From Pandoraea captiosa (GTDB lineage Bacteria; Pseudomonadota; Gammaproteobacteria; Burkholderiales; Burkholderiaceae): 64,000 bases of DNA. The stretch's first letter is position 1; each line of letters opens with the position of its first letter. Shown here piece by piece: positions 44,334 through 53,847 of this stretch. The position numbers were made by a program, and so were the translations under genes. Where the stretch lies: contig NZ_CABPSQ010000001.1 of NCBI RefSeq assembly GCF_902459775.1, positions 434,001 to 498,000 on the forward strand, given 5' to 3'. The notes under the pieces are model-generated. The model did no database searches and was not told the origin of the DNA. It was given only the letters and a program-made list of their open reading frames with translations.

Positions 44334-47198
44334 ATGAGTTTGATGGAACAATTCCAAGCGAACTCGTACCTCTTCGGCGGCAATGCCCCCTACGTCGAAG
44401 AACTGTACGAATCGTATCTTGATAATCCGGCTTCCGTGCCGGACAACTGGCGCCAGTATTTCGACGCGCTGCAAAACGTTCCCGCTGTTGATGGTTCCAA
44501 CGCCAACGACGTGGCTCACGCCCCGATCGTGGAGTCGTTCGCCCAGCGCGCCAAGGCCAACGCCTTCGTGTCGCATGCCGGCGCTTCCGACCTGGCCGTG
44601 GCCCGCAAGCAGGTGCACGTGCAGTCGCTGGTCGCCGCTTACCGCTTCCTCGGCGCACGCTGGGCCAATCTGGACCCACTCAAGCGTCAGGAACGTCCGG
44701 CCATCCCGGAACTGGAACCCGCTTTCTACGACCTGACCGAAGCCGACATGGACAGCGTGTACTCGGCAGAGAACACGTACTTCGGTTTCGAACAAGCAAG
44801 CCTGCGCGATCTGCTCAAGGCGCTGCGCGACACGTACTGCGGCTCGATCGGCGCCGAGTACATGTACATCAGCGATCCGGTGCAAAAGCGCTGGTGGCAG
44901 GAGCGTCTGGAGAAGGTGCGCGCAACGCCCAACTTCACCGCTGAAAAGAAGAAGCACATTCTCGAACGCCTGACGGCCGCTGAAGGCCTCGAGCGTTATC
45001 TGCATACCAAGTTCGTCGGCCAGAAGCGCTTCTCGCTCGAAGGCGGCGAATCCTTCATCGTGGCGATGGACGAGCTCGTCCACCACGCCGGTAGCAAGGG
45101 TGTGCAGGAAATCGTGATCGGCATGGCCCACCGCGGTCGTCTGAACGTGCTGGTCAACACCCTCGGCAAGATGCCGTCGGACCTGTTCGCCGAATTCGAA
45201 GGCAAGCACGTCGACGATCTGCCGGCAGGCGACGTGAAGTACCACAAGGGCTTCTCGAGCGACGTCTCGACCACGGGTGGCCCGGTCCACCTGTCGCTGG
45301 CGTTCAACCCGTCGCACCTGGAAATCGTGAACCCGGTGGTCGAAGGGTCGGCCAAGGCCCGTATGGACCGTCGCGGCGAAGCCGACGCGGCCAGCGTGCT
45401 GGCGGTGCAGGTCCACGGTGACGCGGCCTTCGCAGGCCAGGGCGTCGTGATGGAAACGCTGAACCTTGCGCAAACGCGTGGTTACGGCACGCACGGCACG
45501 GTGCACATCGTCATCAACAACCAGATCGGCTTTACCACGTCGGACCCGCGCGACGCGCGCTCGACGACGTACTGCTCGGACGTGGTCAAGATGATCGAAG
45601 CGCCGGTGCTGCACGTGAACGGCGACGATCCGGAAGCGGTTGTGCTGGCCATGCAACTGGCGCTCGAATTCCGTCAGGAGTTCAAGAAAGACGCCGTCGT
45701 GGACATCGTTTGCTTCCGCAAGCTGGGCCACAACGAGCAGGACACGCCGGCGGTCACGCAGCCGCTGATGTACAAGAAGATTGCCCAACACCCGGGCACG
45801 CGTGCTCTGTATGTCGAGAAGCTGGTGCAGCAGGGCGTGATCACGGCCGAGGAAGGCGACGGTTTCGTCAAGGCCTACCGCTCGGCCATGGACGACGGCC
45901 ACCACACCATCGACCCGGTGCTCTCGAACTACAAGAGCAAGTACGCCGTCGACTGGGTGCCGTTCCTGAACAAGAAGTACATCGACAAGGCCGATACGGC
46001 CGTGCCGCTGGCCGAAATCAAGCGACTGGCCGAGCGCATCACGACGATTCCGGAGAACTTCAAGGTTCACCCGCTCGTCGAGAAGGTCATCGCCGACCGT
46101 CGCAAGATGGGCGCCGGCGAGCAGCCGCTGGACTGGGGTATGGGCGAGCACCTGGCTTACGCCTCGCTGGTGGCGTCGGGCTTCGCCGTTCGCCTGACCG
46201 GCCAGGACGCCGGCCGTGGCACGTTCACGCACCGCCACGCCGTGCTGCACGATCAGAACCGCGAGCGCTGGAACGACGGTACGTACATCCCGCTGCAACA
46301 CGTGGCTGACGGCCAGGCCAACTTCACGGTCATCGACTCGGTGCTGTCCGAAGAGGCAGTGTTGGGCTTCGAATACGGTTACTCGACCGCCGAGCCGAAC
46401 ACGATGGTGCTGTGGGAAGGCCAGTTCGGCGATTTCGCCAACGGTGCCCAGGTCGTGATCGACCAGTTCATCTCCAGCGGCGAAGTGAAGTGGGGCCGCG
46501 TCTCGGGCCTGACGATGCTGCTGCCGCATGGCTACGAAGGCCAGGGTCCGGAGCACTCGTCGGCACGCATGGAACGCTATCTGCAACTGTGCGCCGATAC
46601 GAACATGGAAGTGGTTCAGCCGACCACGCCGGCACAGATTTTCCACGTGCTGCGTCGTCAGATGATCCGTCAGCAGCGCAAGCCGCTGATCGTGTTCACG
46701 CCGAAGTCGCTGCTGCGCCACAAGGAAGCGGTCAGCGAGCTGTCGGAACTCGTCAAGGGCGGTTTCCAGACCGTCATCGGCGAAACCGATGCCACGATCG
46801 ACGCCAACAAGGTCAAGCGTGTCATCGCTTGCTCGGGCCGCCTGTACTACGACCTGATCGCACGCCGTCGTGAAGAGAAGTCGACCGACGTGGCGATCGT
46901 CCGTGTGGAACAGCTCTATCCGTTCCCGCACAAGGCGTTCGAGAACGAGCTGAAGAAGTACGAAAACCTCGCCGAAGTGGTGTGGGCTCAGGACGAACCG
47001 CAGAACCAGGGTCCGTGGTTCTACATCGAGCACCACCTGCTCGAAGCCATGAGCGCCGGCCAGAAGCTGGCATATGCCGGTCGCCCGGCCTCGGCCTCGC
47101 CTGCGGTGGGTTACTACGCCAAGCACTACGAACAGCTCAAGTCGCTGCTCGACGTTGCTTTCGGTCGCAGCCTGAAGGGCGCGACGGTGGTGCAGTAA
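44334..47198 (+). CDS. sucA: 2-oxoglutarate dehydrogenase E1 component
   Basis: A 954-residue thiamin-diphosphate-dependent decarboxylase (also called odhA), the rate-limiting E1 of the 2-oxoglutarate dehydrogenase complex in the TCA cycle. Blocks: IVIGMAHRGRLNVLVNTLGK, HIVINNQIGFTTSDPRD and the C-terminal transketolase-like domain RHAVLHDQNRERWNDGTYIP. The N-terminal docking segment (LFGGNAPYVEELYESYLDNP) binds E2. Length is normal for the family. It heads an operon with odhB and lpdA. Confidence 0.97.
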   Translation: MSLMEQFQANSYLFGGNAPYVEELYESYLDNPASVPDNWRQYFDALQNVPAVDGSNANDVAHAPIVESFAQRAKANAFVSHAGASDLAVARKQVHVQSLVAAYRFLGARWANLDPLKRQERPAIPELEPAFYDLTEADMDSVYSAENTYFGFEQASLRDLLKALRDTYCGSIGAEYMYISDPVQKRWWQERLEKVRATPNFTAEKKKHILERLTAAEGLERYLHTKFVGQKRFSLEGGESFIVAMDELVHHAGSKGVQEIVIGMAHRGRLNVLVNTLGKMPSDLFAEFEGKHVDDLPAGDVKYHKGFSSDVSTTGGPVHLSLAFNPSHLEIVNPVVEGSAKARMDRRGEADAASVLAVQVHGDAAFAGQGVVMETLNLAQTRGYGTHGTVHIVINNQIGFTTSDPRDARSTTYCSDVVKMIEAPVLHVNGDDPEAVVLAMQLALEFRQEFKKDAVVDIVCFRKLGHNEQDTPAVTQPLMYKKIAQHPGTRALYVEKLVQQGVITAEEGDGFVKAYRSAMDDGHHTIDPVLSNYKSKYAVDWVPFLNKKYIDKADTAVPLAEIKRLAERITTIPENFKVHPLVEKVIADRRKMGAGEQPLDWGMGEHLAYASLVASGFAVRLTGQDAGRGTFTHRHAVLHDQNRERWNDGTYIPLQHVADGQANFTVIDSVLSEEAVLGFEYGYSTAEPNTMVLWEGQFGDFANGAQVVIDQFISSGEVKWGRVSGLTMLLPHGYEGQGPEHSSARMERYLQLCADTNMEVVQPTTPAQIFHVLRRQMIRQQRKPLIVFTPKSLLRHKEAVSELSELVKGGFQTVIGETDATIDANKVKRVIACSGRLYYDLIARRREEKSTDVAIVRVEQLYPFPHKAFENELKKYENLAEVVWAQDEPQNQGPWFYIEHHLLEAMSAGQKLAYAGRPASASPAVGYYAKHYEQLKSLLDVAFGRSLKGATVVQ

Positions 47199-47287
47199 CC
47201 GGTTAGGTCTTACAGCGGTCGTCCTCCCCCAGGGACGGCCGCTGCCGTATTTCCGAATTGAACGTTTATCGAATCCAGGATCCAGAA

Positions 47288-48550
<1,263 letters not shown>

Positions 48551-48644
48551 GCGTTAGCGCGCACCGCGCGGTGCCGTCCGGCCATGCATGGCGTGGCCGG
48601 CGCGCCGCGCCTCCCCCTGCCGTCAACCTTCACTGAGTCTCAAA

Positions 48645-50075
48645 ATGGCAAACAAAGCATTTGATGTAGTCGTTATCGGCGCCGGCCCCGGTGGTTATAT
48701 TGCCGCGATTCGCGCTGCGCAACTTGGCTTCTCCGTCGCGTGCGTCGAGAAGTGGACCAACCCGGCCGGCAAGATGGTGCTGGGCGGCACGTGCCTGAAC
48801 GTCGGTTGCATTCCGTCGAAGGCACTGCTGGCGTCGTCGGAAGAATTCGAAAAGATCGGTCATCACCTGGCCGATCACGGGATCACCACGTCGGATGTCA
48901 AGATCGACATCGCCAAGATGCTCTCGCGCAAGCAGGGCATCGTGGACAAGATGACCGGTGGTATCGAGTTCCTGTTCAAGAAGAACAAGATCACGTGGCT
49001 CAAGGGTCACGGCACGCTCGTCGCCAAGAACGACGGCGGCTACCAGATCGACGTGAAGGGCGCCGAGACCGAATCGGTCACCGCCAAGAACGTGATCATC
49101 GCGACGGGTTCGAAGGCTCGCCATCTGCCGGGCATGCCGGTCGACAACAAGCTCATCTCGGATAACGAGGGTGCGCTGTCGTTCGACACGGTGCCGAAGA
49201 AGCTGGGCGTGATCGGCGCCGGCGTGATCGGTCTGGAGCTGGGTTCGGTGTGGCGCCGTCTGGGTGCCGAAGTCACCGTGCTCGAAGCCATGCCGGAGTT
49301 CCTCGCCGCCGCCGACGTCGGCGTGGCCAAGGAAGCAGCCAAGCAGTTCAAGAAGCAAGGTCTGGACATCAACGTCGGCGTGAAGGTCGGCGAAGTCAAG
49401 ACCGGCAAGGACAACGTTACGGTCAACTACACGGACAAGGACGGCAAGGAGCACTCGCTCGAAGTCGATCGCCTGATCGTGTCGGTCGGTCGCGTGCCGA
49501 ACACGGACGATCTGGGCCTGGGCAACATCGGTCTGGCGACCGACGAGCGCGGCTTCATCCCTGTGGACGATCACTGCCGCACCAAGCTGCCGAACGTGTA
49601 TGCAATCGGCGACGTGGTGCGTGGCCCGATGCTCGCGCACAAGGCCGAAGACGAAGGCGTGCTGGTGGCCGAAGTCATCGCCGGTCAGAAGCCGCACATC
49701 GACTACAACTGCATTCCGTGGGTGATCTACACCTCGCCGGAAATTGCGTGGGTCGGCAAGACCGAGCAGCAACTCAAGGCTGAAGGCCGTGAGTTCAAGC
49801 CGGGTCAGTTCCCGTTCGCGGCCAACGGTCGTGCGCTGGGCATGGGCTCGTCGGACGGTTTCGTGAAGGTTTTGGCCGACGCCAAGACCGACGAAATCCT
49901 CGGCGTGCATGTCATCGGCCTGAACGCTTCGGACCTGATTGCCGAAGCCGTGGTCGCGATGGAGTTCAAGGCCGCGTCGGAAGACATCGGTCGTATCTGC
50001 CATCCGCACCCGTCGCTGTCGGAAGTGATGCGTGAAGCCGCCCTCGATGTCGAGAAGCGTGCACTGAACAAGTAA
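48645..50075 (+). CDS. lpdA: Dihydrolipoyl dehydrogenase E3
   Basis: A 476-residue FAD flavoprotein that reoxidises the lipoyl group and reduces NAD+. The redox-active disulfide is C50/C55 ([13 protein letters not shown]). The active-site base is H455 with E460 ([10 protein letters not shown]). FAD and NAD motifs are intact ([23 protein letters not shown]). Start ATG 48645, since a longer in-frame start precedes the conserved fold by nearly 20 codons. It completes the three-subunit complex encoded by sucA-sucB-lpdA. Confidence 0.97.
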   Translation: MANKAFDVVVIGAGPGGYIAAIRAAQLGFSVACVEKWTNPAGKMVLGGTCLNVGCIPSKALLASSEEFEKIGHHLADHGITTSDVKIDIAKMLSRKQGIVDKMTGGIEFLFKKNKITWLKGHGTLVAKNDGGYQIDVKGAETESVTAKNVIIATGSKARHLPGMPVDNKLISDNEGALSFDTVPKKLGVIGAGVIGLELGSVWRRLGAEVTVLEAMPEFLAAADVGVAKEAAKQFKKQGLDINVGVKVGEVKTGKDNVTVNYTDKDGKEHSLEVDRLIVSVGRVPNTDDLGLGNIGLATDERGFIPVDDHCRTKLPNVYAIGDVVRGPMLAHKAEDEGVLVAEVIAGQKPHIDYNCIPWVIYTSPEIAWVGKTEQQLKAEGREFKPGQFPFAANGRALGMGSSDGFVKVLADAKTDEILGVHVIGLNASDLIAEAVVAMEFKAASEDIGRICHPHPSLSEVMREAALDVEKRALNK

Positions 50076-50097
50076 GCGGTATTCGCTTACCTGTGTG

Positions 50098-50129
50098 AAC
50101 AAAGGCGAGGCAACTCGCCTTTGTTTTTT
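50098..50129 (+). terminator. Rho-independent terminator of the odh operon
   Basis: AACAAAGGCGAG and CTCGCCTTTGTT with a GCAA loop, then a T-run, between lpdA and zapE. A second inverted repeat with seven-base arms (GTAAGCG...CGCTTAC, 50072-50090) overlaps the lpdA stop. Confidence 0.93.
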
Positions 50130-50173
50130 CCCGATTTCCTTTGCCCACCGGCGCGGGCTCGTCGCCGCACTGC

Positions 50174-51271
50174 ATGAACGTTCGCGAATACTACCAACAA
50201 GAATTGGCCGCGCGCGGCTACAAGCCCGATGAAGCGCAGGAGCGCGCTGTCGAGCGTTTGCAGAAATGCTACGACGAATGGGCCGCTTATAAATCCAAGC
50301 GCTCGAATACGCTCAAGAAGTGGCTCGTCCACCCGGATCTGCCCAAGGGTGTATATCTCTGGGGCGGCGTGGGGCGCGGCAAGAGTTTCCTGATGGACAG
50401 CTTCTACTCGGTGGTGCCGTTGCAGCGCAAGACGCGCCTGCACTTCCACGAGTTCATGCGCGAAGTCCACCATCAATTGCAGGCGCTCAAGGGACTGCCG
50501 GATCCGCTCGACGAACTCGCCAAGCGCATTGCCAAGCGTTATCGCCTGATCTGCTTCGACGAATTCCACGTGTCGGACGTGGCGGACGCCATGATCCTGC
50601 ACCGCTTGCTGGCCGAGCTGTTCAAGAACGGCGTGCAGTTCGTCATGACGTCGAACTACCGTCCCGACACGCTGTACCCGGACGGACTGCACCGCGACCG
50701 GGTCCTGCCGGCGATCCGCTTGCTCGAAGAGAAACTGGACGTGCTCAACGTCGACGCGGGCATCGACTATCGTCGCCGCACGCTCGCGCAGGTGCAGGTC
50801 TACCACTATCCGCTTGGCAACGACGCGAACCGCGCGCTGCGCGCCGCATTCAGCGAGATCGCCGGCGTGCCGGACGAAAGCCCGCTGCTGCATATCGAGC
50901 AACGCGAGCTGAAGGCGTTGCGGCGTGCCGGAGGCGTGGTGTGGTTCGACTTCCATACGCTGTGCGGTGGACCGCGTTCGCAGAACGACTATCTGGAACT
51001 GGCCAATCGCTTTCACACCGTGGTGCTCTCGGATGTGCCGAAGATGACGCCTCGCATGGCGTCGGAAGCGCGCCGCTTCACGTGGCTGGTGGACGTTTTC
51101 TACGACCACAAGGTCAAGCTGCTGATGTCGGCGCAAGTGCCTGCCGAGGAACTGTACACGGAGGGCACGCTGGCCAACGAATTTACCCGGACGGTGTCGC
51201 GTCTCGTGGAGATGCAGTCGCTCGAATATCTCGAAGCACCGCGTCGCGTGGTCGATACGTCGCTGACCTGA
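50174..51271 (+). CDS. zapE: Cell division ATPase ZapE (AFG1 family)
   Basis: A 365-residue P-loop ATPase of the AFG1/ZapE family. Walker A is GGVGRGKS at 64-71, and the Walker B region reads LICFDEFHVSD. In E. coli ZapE associates with FtsZ and is needed under low oxygen. In betaproteobacteria it commonly follows the odh operon, as here. The ATG at 50174 begins MNVREYYQQELAARG. It is about 100 bases downstream of lpdA, behind the terminator, so it may be expressed by read-through or a separate promoter. Confidence 0.95.
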   Translation: MNVREYYQQELAARGYKPDEAQERAVERLQKCYDEWAAYKSKRSNTLKKWLVHPDLPKGVYLWGGVGRGKSFLMDSFYSVVPLQRKTRLHFHEFMREVHHQLQALKGLPDPLDELAKRIAKRYRLICFDEFHVSDVADAMILHRLLAELFKNGVQFVMTSNYRPDTLYPDGLHRDRVLPAIRLLEEKLDVLNVDAGIDYRRRTLAQVQVYHYPLGNDANRALRAAFSEIAGVPDESPLLHIEQRELKALRRAGGVVWFDFHTLCGGPRSQNDYLELANRFHTVVLSDVPKMTPRMASEARRFTWLVDVFYDHKVKLLMSAQVPAEELYTEGTLANEFTRTVSRLVEMQSLEYLEAPRRVVDTSLT

Positions 51272-51277
51272 TCCTGC

Positions 51278-51601
51278 CTATCGGCCCCGGTCGCCGCGAC
51301 CTCGCTGGCGCGAGTCCGAGGGCGGGGGAGGCGGTGGCTGCCGCTGCTCCCGGATGTGATTGTAGATGTCGCCGCGAAGGTCGCCCTGCGGGCGCACCTC
51401 TTGCGGCTGCGGCCGAGACGGTCCAGACCGTGCGCCGCCCTGATTGTCGCCGCGTCCGTTGGGACGTTCGGCGCCTTGTGCAAACCAGCCCTGGAAAAAC
51501 CGGTTGCCCGACGACGATTGGGCCGCCGCGCCCAGCGACGCACCGGCCAGCATGACGAAACACAGCATCCGGACAAGTCGGGCATAACGCGTCGTGCGCA
51601 T
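51278..51601 (-). CDS. Small secreted Gln/Pro/Arg-rich protein
   Basis: A 107-residue protein with a signal peptide (MRTTRYARLVRMLCFVMLAG, then ASLGAAAQS). The mature part is hydrophilic and rich in Q, P, G and R, including a PPPPPP run and a C-terminal RQRGRGDRGR tail. It is probably disordered and periplasmic. I recognise no domain. AAGGAGG lies just before the ATG, so translation should be efficient. It is divergent from the DUF2939 gene, across the 10-bp-phased repeats. Confidence 0.75.
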   Translation of the reverse strand: MRTTRYARLVRMLCFVMLAGASLGAAAQSSSGNRFFQGWFAQGAERPNGRGDNQGGARSGPSRPQPQEVRPQGDLRGDIYNHIREQRQPPPPPPSDSRQRGRGDRGR

Positions 51602-51773
51602 GGTGCCACCTCCTTGTCGGTTGAACTGCCCTGAATTGCGCCGTGGACTTGGCGCATGAGCGGGCTCCCCACGCGGCAACAGGCGGCTTCGCGCTGCCGG
51701 CCAGGTAGCGTGCTCTGCGCGTGACGTCCATTGCGGCTACGCTTCGAGATTAAAAGGACAGCGACCTGCGTGC

Positions 51774-51799
51774 TGTAAAGATTTGTAAAGCAATGTAAG
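51774..51799. promoter_or_regulatory. Three TGTAAAG direct repeats at 10-bp spacing (response-regulator-type site)
   Basis: TGTAAAG begins at 51774 and 51784, and TGTAAGT at 51794, so the three are on one helical face. On the minus strand they read CTTTACA repeats. Tandem sites at 10-11-bp spacing are typical of OmpR/PhoB-family response regulators. They lie between two divergent genes for exported proteins. No regulator gene is nearby. Confidence 0.65.
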
Positions 51800-51873
51800 T
51801 CGGCAGGCGATTGTCGCCATACGTCACCTACCATGCGCTCTTTTGACGCTGTATTGTTTGTCGGAGTCCTGTG

Positions 51874-52518
51874 ATGCGTAAGCTTTCCGTCGTCCTGATT
51901 GCACTGGCGGTCGTGCTGGGCCTGCTGTTCGGTACGCCGTATTACACCCTGTGGCGCGCGCGCGATGCCGCCAATGCCCGCGACGCCGACGCGCTCTCGT
52001 CGTATGTCGACTATCCGGCGGTGCGTGAAAGTCTGAAAACGAGTCTGCACGACGAACTGTCGCGCCAGATGGACAAGCAACGCGGGAACGCGTTTGGGGC
52101 GCTGGCACTGGCGCTGGGCGGCTGGGTGTCGGATCGCGTTGTCGAGGCGCTGCTCACACCGGAGGCCGTTGCGGCCATGTTGCGCGGCGACAGCACTGGG
52201 TTGCCTCCGGCGCCCGGAGCGCCTGCGCCGCGTGACGTCGCGCCACCGCAGTCGTCAGCATCGGCGGCACCGGCCGCGCCTGCAGCACCCGCCACGCCAC
52301 CGACGAACGGCGACGCGAATTCGTCGGCTGCAGCCGGCGCGGGAGCGCAGGAGAACAAGCCGCCGCGCACGACGACCAAAACCGAGTTCCAGGACTTCAA
52401 TCATTTTCTCGTTCATGTGTCACGCAGCGATCGTCCGGAGCGCGTCGTGACCTTTACGCTGACACGGCGAAACGTCGTGCAGTGGCGTCTGACGGCGATT
52501 GCGTTGCCGCCGTTGTAA
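51874..52518 (+). CDS. DUF2939 family membrane-anchored protein
   Basis: A 214-residue protein with an N-terminal membrane anchor (MRKLSVVLIALAVVLGLLFG, then TPYYTLWRARDAANARDADA). The TLWRARDAANARDADALSSYVDY stretch and the VRESLKTSLHDEL helix match DUF2939. A low-complexity Ala/Pro segment of about 60 residues separates the two conserved parts. The C-terminus has a VTFTLTRRNVVQWRLTAI strand pair. The function of this family is unknown. Start ATG 51874; a GTG three bases upstream is possible. Confidence 0.88.
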   Translation: MRKLSVVLIALAVVLGLLFGTPYYTLWRARDAANARDADALSSYVDYPAVRESLKTSLHDELSRQMDKQRGNAFGALALALGGWVSDRVVEALLTPEAVAAMLRGDSTGLPPAPGAPAPRDVAPPQSSASAAPAAPAAPATPPTNGDANSSAAAGAGAQENKPPRTTTKTEFQDFNHFLVHVSRSDRPERVVTFTLTRRNVVQWRLTAIALPPL

Positions 52519-52539
52519 TTTCTCGTATGGGTTGCCATC

Positions 52540-53013
52540 TTGGATGCGATTCTGAAAACGGTGTCCTGGCGACGCCTGTGTCTGGCCGCGATGCTCACGG
52601 GCAACGCGCTCGTCGCCGCAGCGGCTGCGGATGTGTCGTCGCCCGTGGGCGTGTGGCGCATCGTTGACGAGACGGGCGACCCGAAAGCGCTCATCACGAT
52701 CACCGAGCACGACGGTGAGATCGTGGGGGCATTGACCAAAAGTCTGGGCAGACCGGATGGCCTGGAGCGTCGGTGCACCGAATGCACGGACTGGCGCAAG
52801 GACAAGAAGCTTCAGGGCCTGCAAATCATTCGTGGGCTGCACAAGGATCCCGACAGCGACGAATATGTCGGTGGGAAAATTCTCGATCCGGATAGCGGCA
52901 GCGAATATGGCTGCAAGATGCGGGTCGTCGCAGGTGGCAAGAAGCTCGAAGTTCGAGGCTATTTCGGCATCTCCTTGCTGGGCCGCACGCAGACCTGGAT
53001 TCGCGAGCCGTAA
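52540..53013 (+). CDS. DUF2147 family exported protein 1
   Basis: A 157-residue DUF2147 protein with a signal peptide (MDAILKTVSWRRLCLAAMLT, ending near AAAAAD). The mature part carries the family hallmarks SPVGVWRIVDETGDPKALIT and the CxxC-type RRCTECTDW, a third cysteine in YGCKMRV and the C-terminal FGISLLGRTQTWIRE. The start is a TTG at 52540; the next in-frame ATG is within the signal peptide. It is probably periplasmic. A near-identical architecture follows about 220 bases downstream. Confidence 0.88.
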   Translation: MDAILKTVSWRRLCLAAMLTGNALVAAAAADVSSPVGVWRIVDETGDPKALITITEHDGEIVGALTKSLGRPDGLERRCTECTDWRKDKKLQGLQIIRGLHKDPDSDEYVGGKILDPDSGSEYGCKMRVVAGGKKLEVRGYFGISLLGRTQTWIREP

Positions 53014-53236
53014 CCTCATCTTCCCGGCGAATGGATCGACGTTGTCGCGAGACATCGCATCGGTGTGGGCTCGCGAAGGCTAGAGGACTTCCTCAGCACG
53101 ACGTCACGCCTTTGGCGTAATCTTCAAAGCGACTCACGCGTGGAAGACCTGCACCGGTAGGCGTTTTTCCGATGTGTCCTTCGCGGTTACGGTGAGTCCT
53201 ACGACAATCAATTCCGTATCCGGGAGGATGACAATC

Positions 53237-53719
53237 ATGATGCAGATTTCGAACGCGACGTCCTGGCGACGTCTGGGTGCGCAGGCACTCGTGGCGGTGG
53301 CGCTGCTCGGCGGCATGGCAAAGACGGCGATGGCTGCCGACGAGAACTCGCCGGTGGGTGTGTGGAAGACCATCGACGACGCCACCGGCAAGCCGAAGGC
53401 GCTCGTCACGATCTCCGAGAAAGACGGCGAGTACGTGGGTGTAATCACGAAGGGCCTCGGGCCGAACGACGACCCCGAACGTGTCTGCGAGAAGTGCACC
53501 GACGCGCGCAAGGGGCAGAAGATGCTCGGCATGCAGATCATTCGCGGCATCAAGAAGGACGGCGACGAGTACAGTGGCGGCTACATTCTAGATCCCGAGA
53601 ACGGCAAGGACTACAGATGCAAGCTGACGGTGATCGACGGCGGCAAGAAGCTCGACGTCCGTGGCTTCATCGGTATCTCGCTGATCGGCCGCACGCAGAC
53701 CTGGATTCGCGAGCAATGA
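53237..53719 (+). CDS. DUF2147 family exported protein 2 (tandem paralog)
   Basis: A 160-residue DUF2147 protein with a signal peptide (MMQISNATSWRRLGAQALVA, ending near AMA-AD). The mature part matches protein 1 block for block: SPVGVWKTIDDATGKPKALV, CEKC, YRCKLTV and GFIGISLIGRTQTWIRE. I chose the ATG at 53237, with GGGAGG nine bases upstream. Tandem duplication of a single ancestor is the simplest reading. Function unknown; DUF2147 proteins are small exported beta proteins. Confidence 0.9.
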   Translation: MMQISNATSWRRLGAQALVAVALLGGMAKTAMAADENSPVGVWKTIDDATGKPKALVTISEKDGEYVGVITKGLGPNDDPERVCEKCTDARKGQKMLGMQIIRGIKKDGDEYSGGYILDPENGKDYRCKLTVIDGGKKLDVRGFIGISLIGRTQTWIREQ

Positions 53720-53805
53720 TGTGCATTGATGTGCGCCAATGCGCACATGATGCCTGCTGACATGGGGTGCCCGCGGCACCGGTAGCGCGCAACGACAGCA
53801 GACGG

Positions 53806-53837
53806 CCCGGACGAGACATCGTCCGGGTTTTGTCTTT
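53806..53837 (+). terminator. Rho-independent terminator after the DUF2147 pair
   Basis: Perfect nine-base arms CCCGGACGA and TCGTCCGGG around GACA, followed by TTTTGTCTTT. Confidence 0.95.
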
Positions 53838-53847
53838 GGCGAACTGC

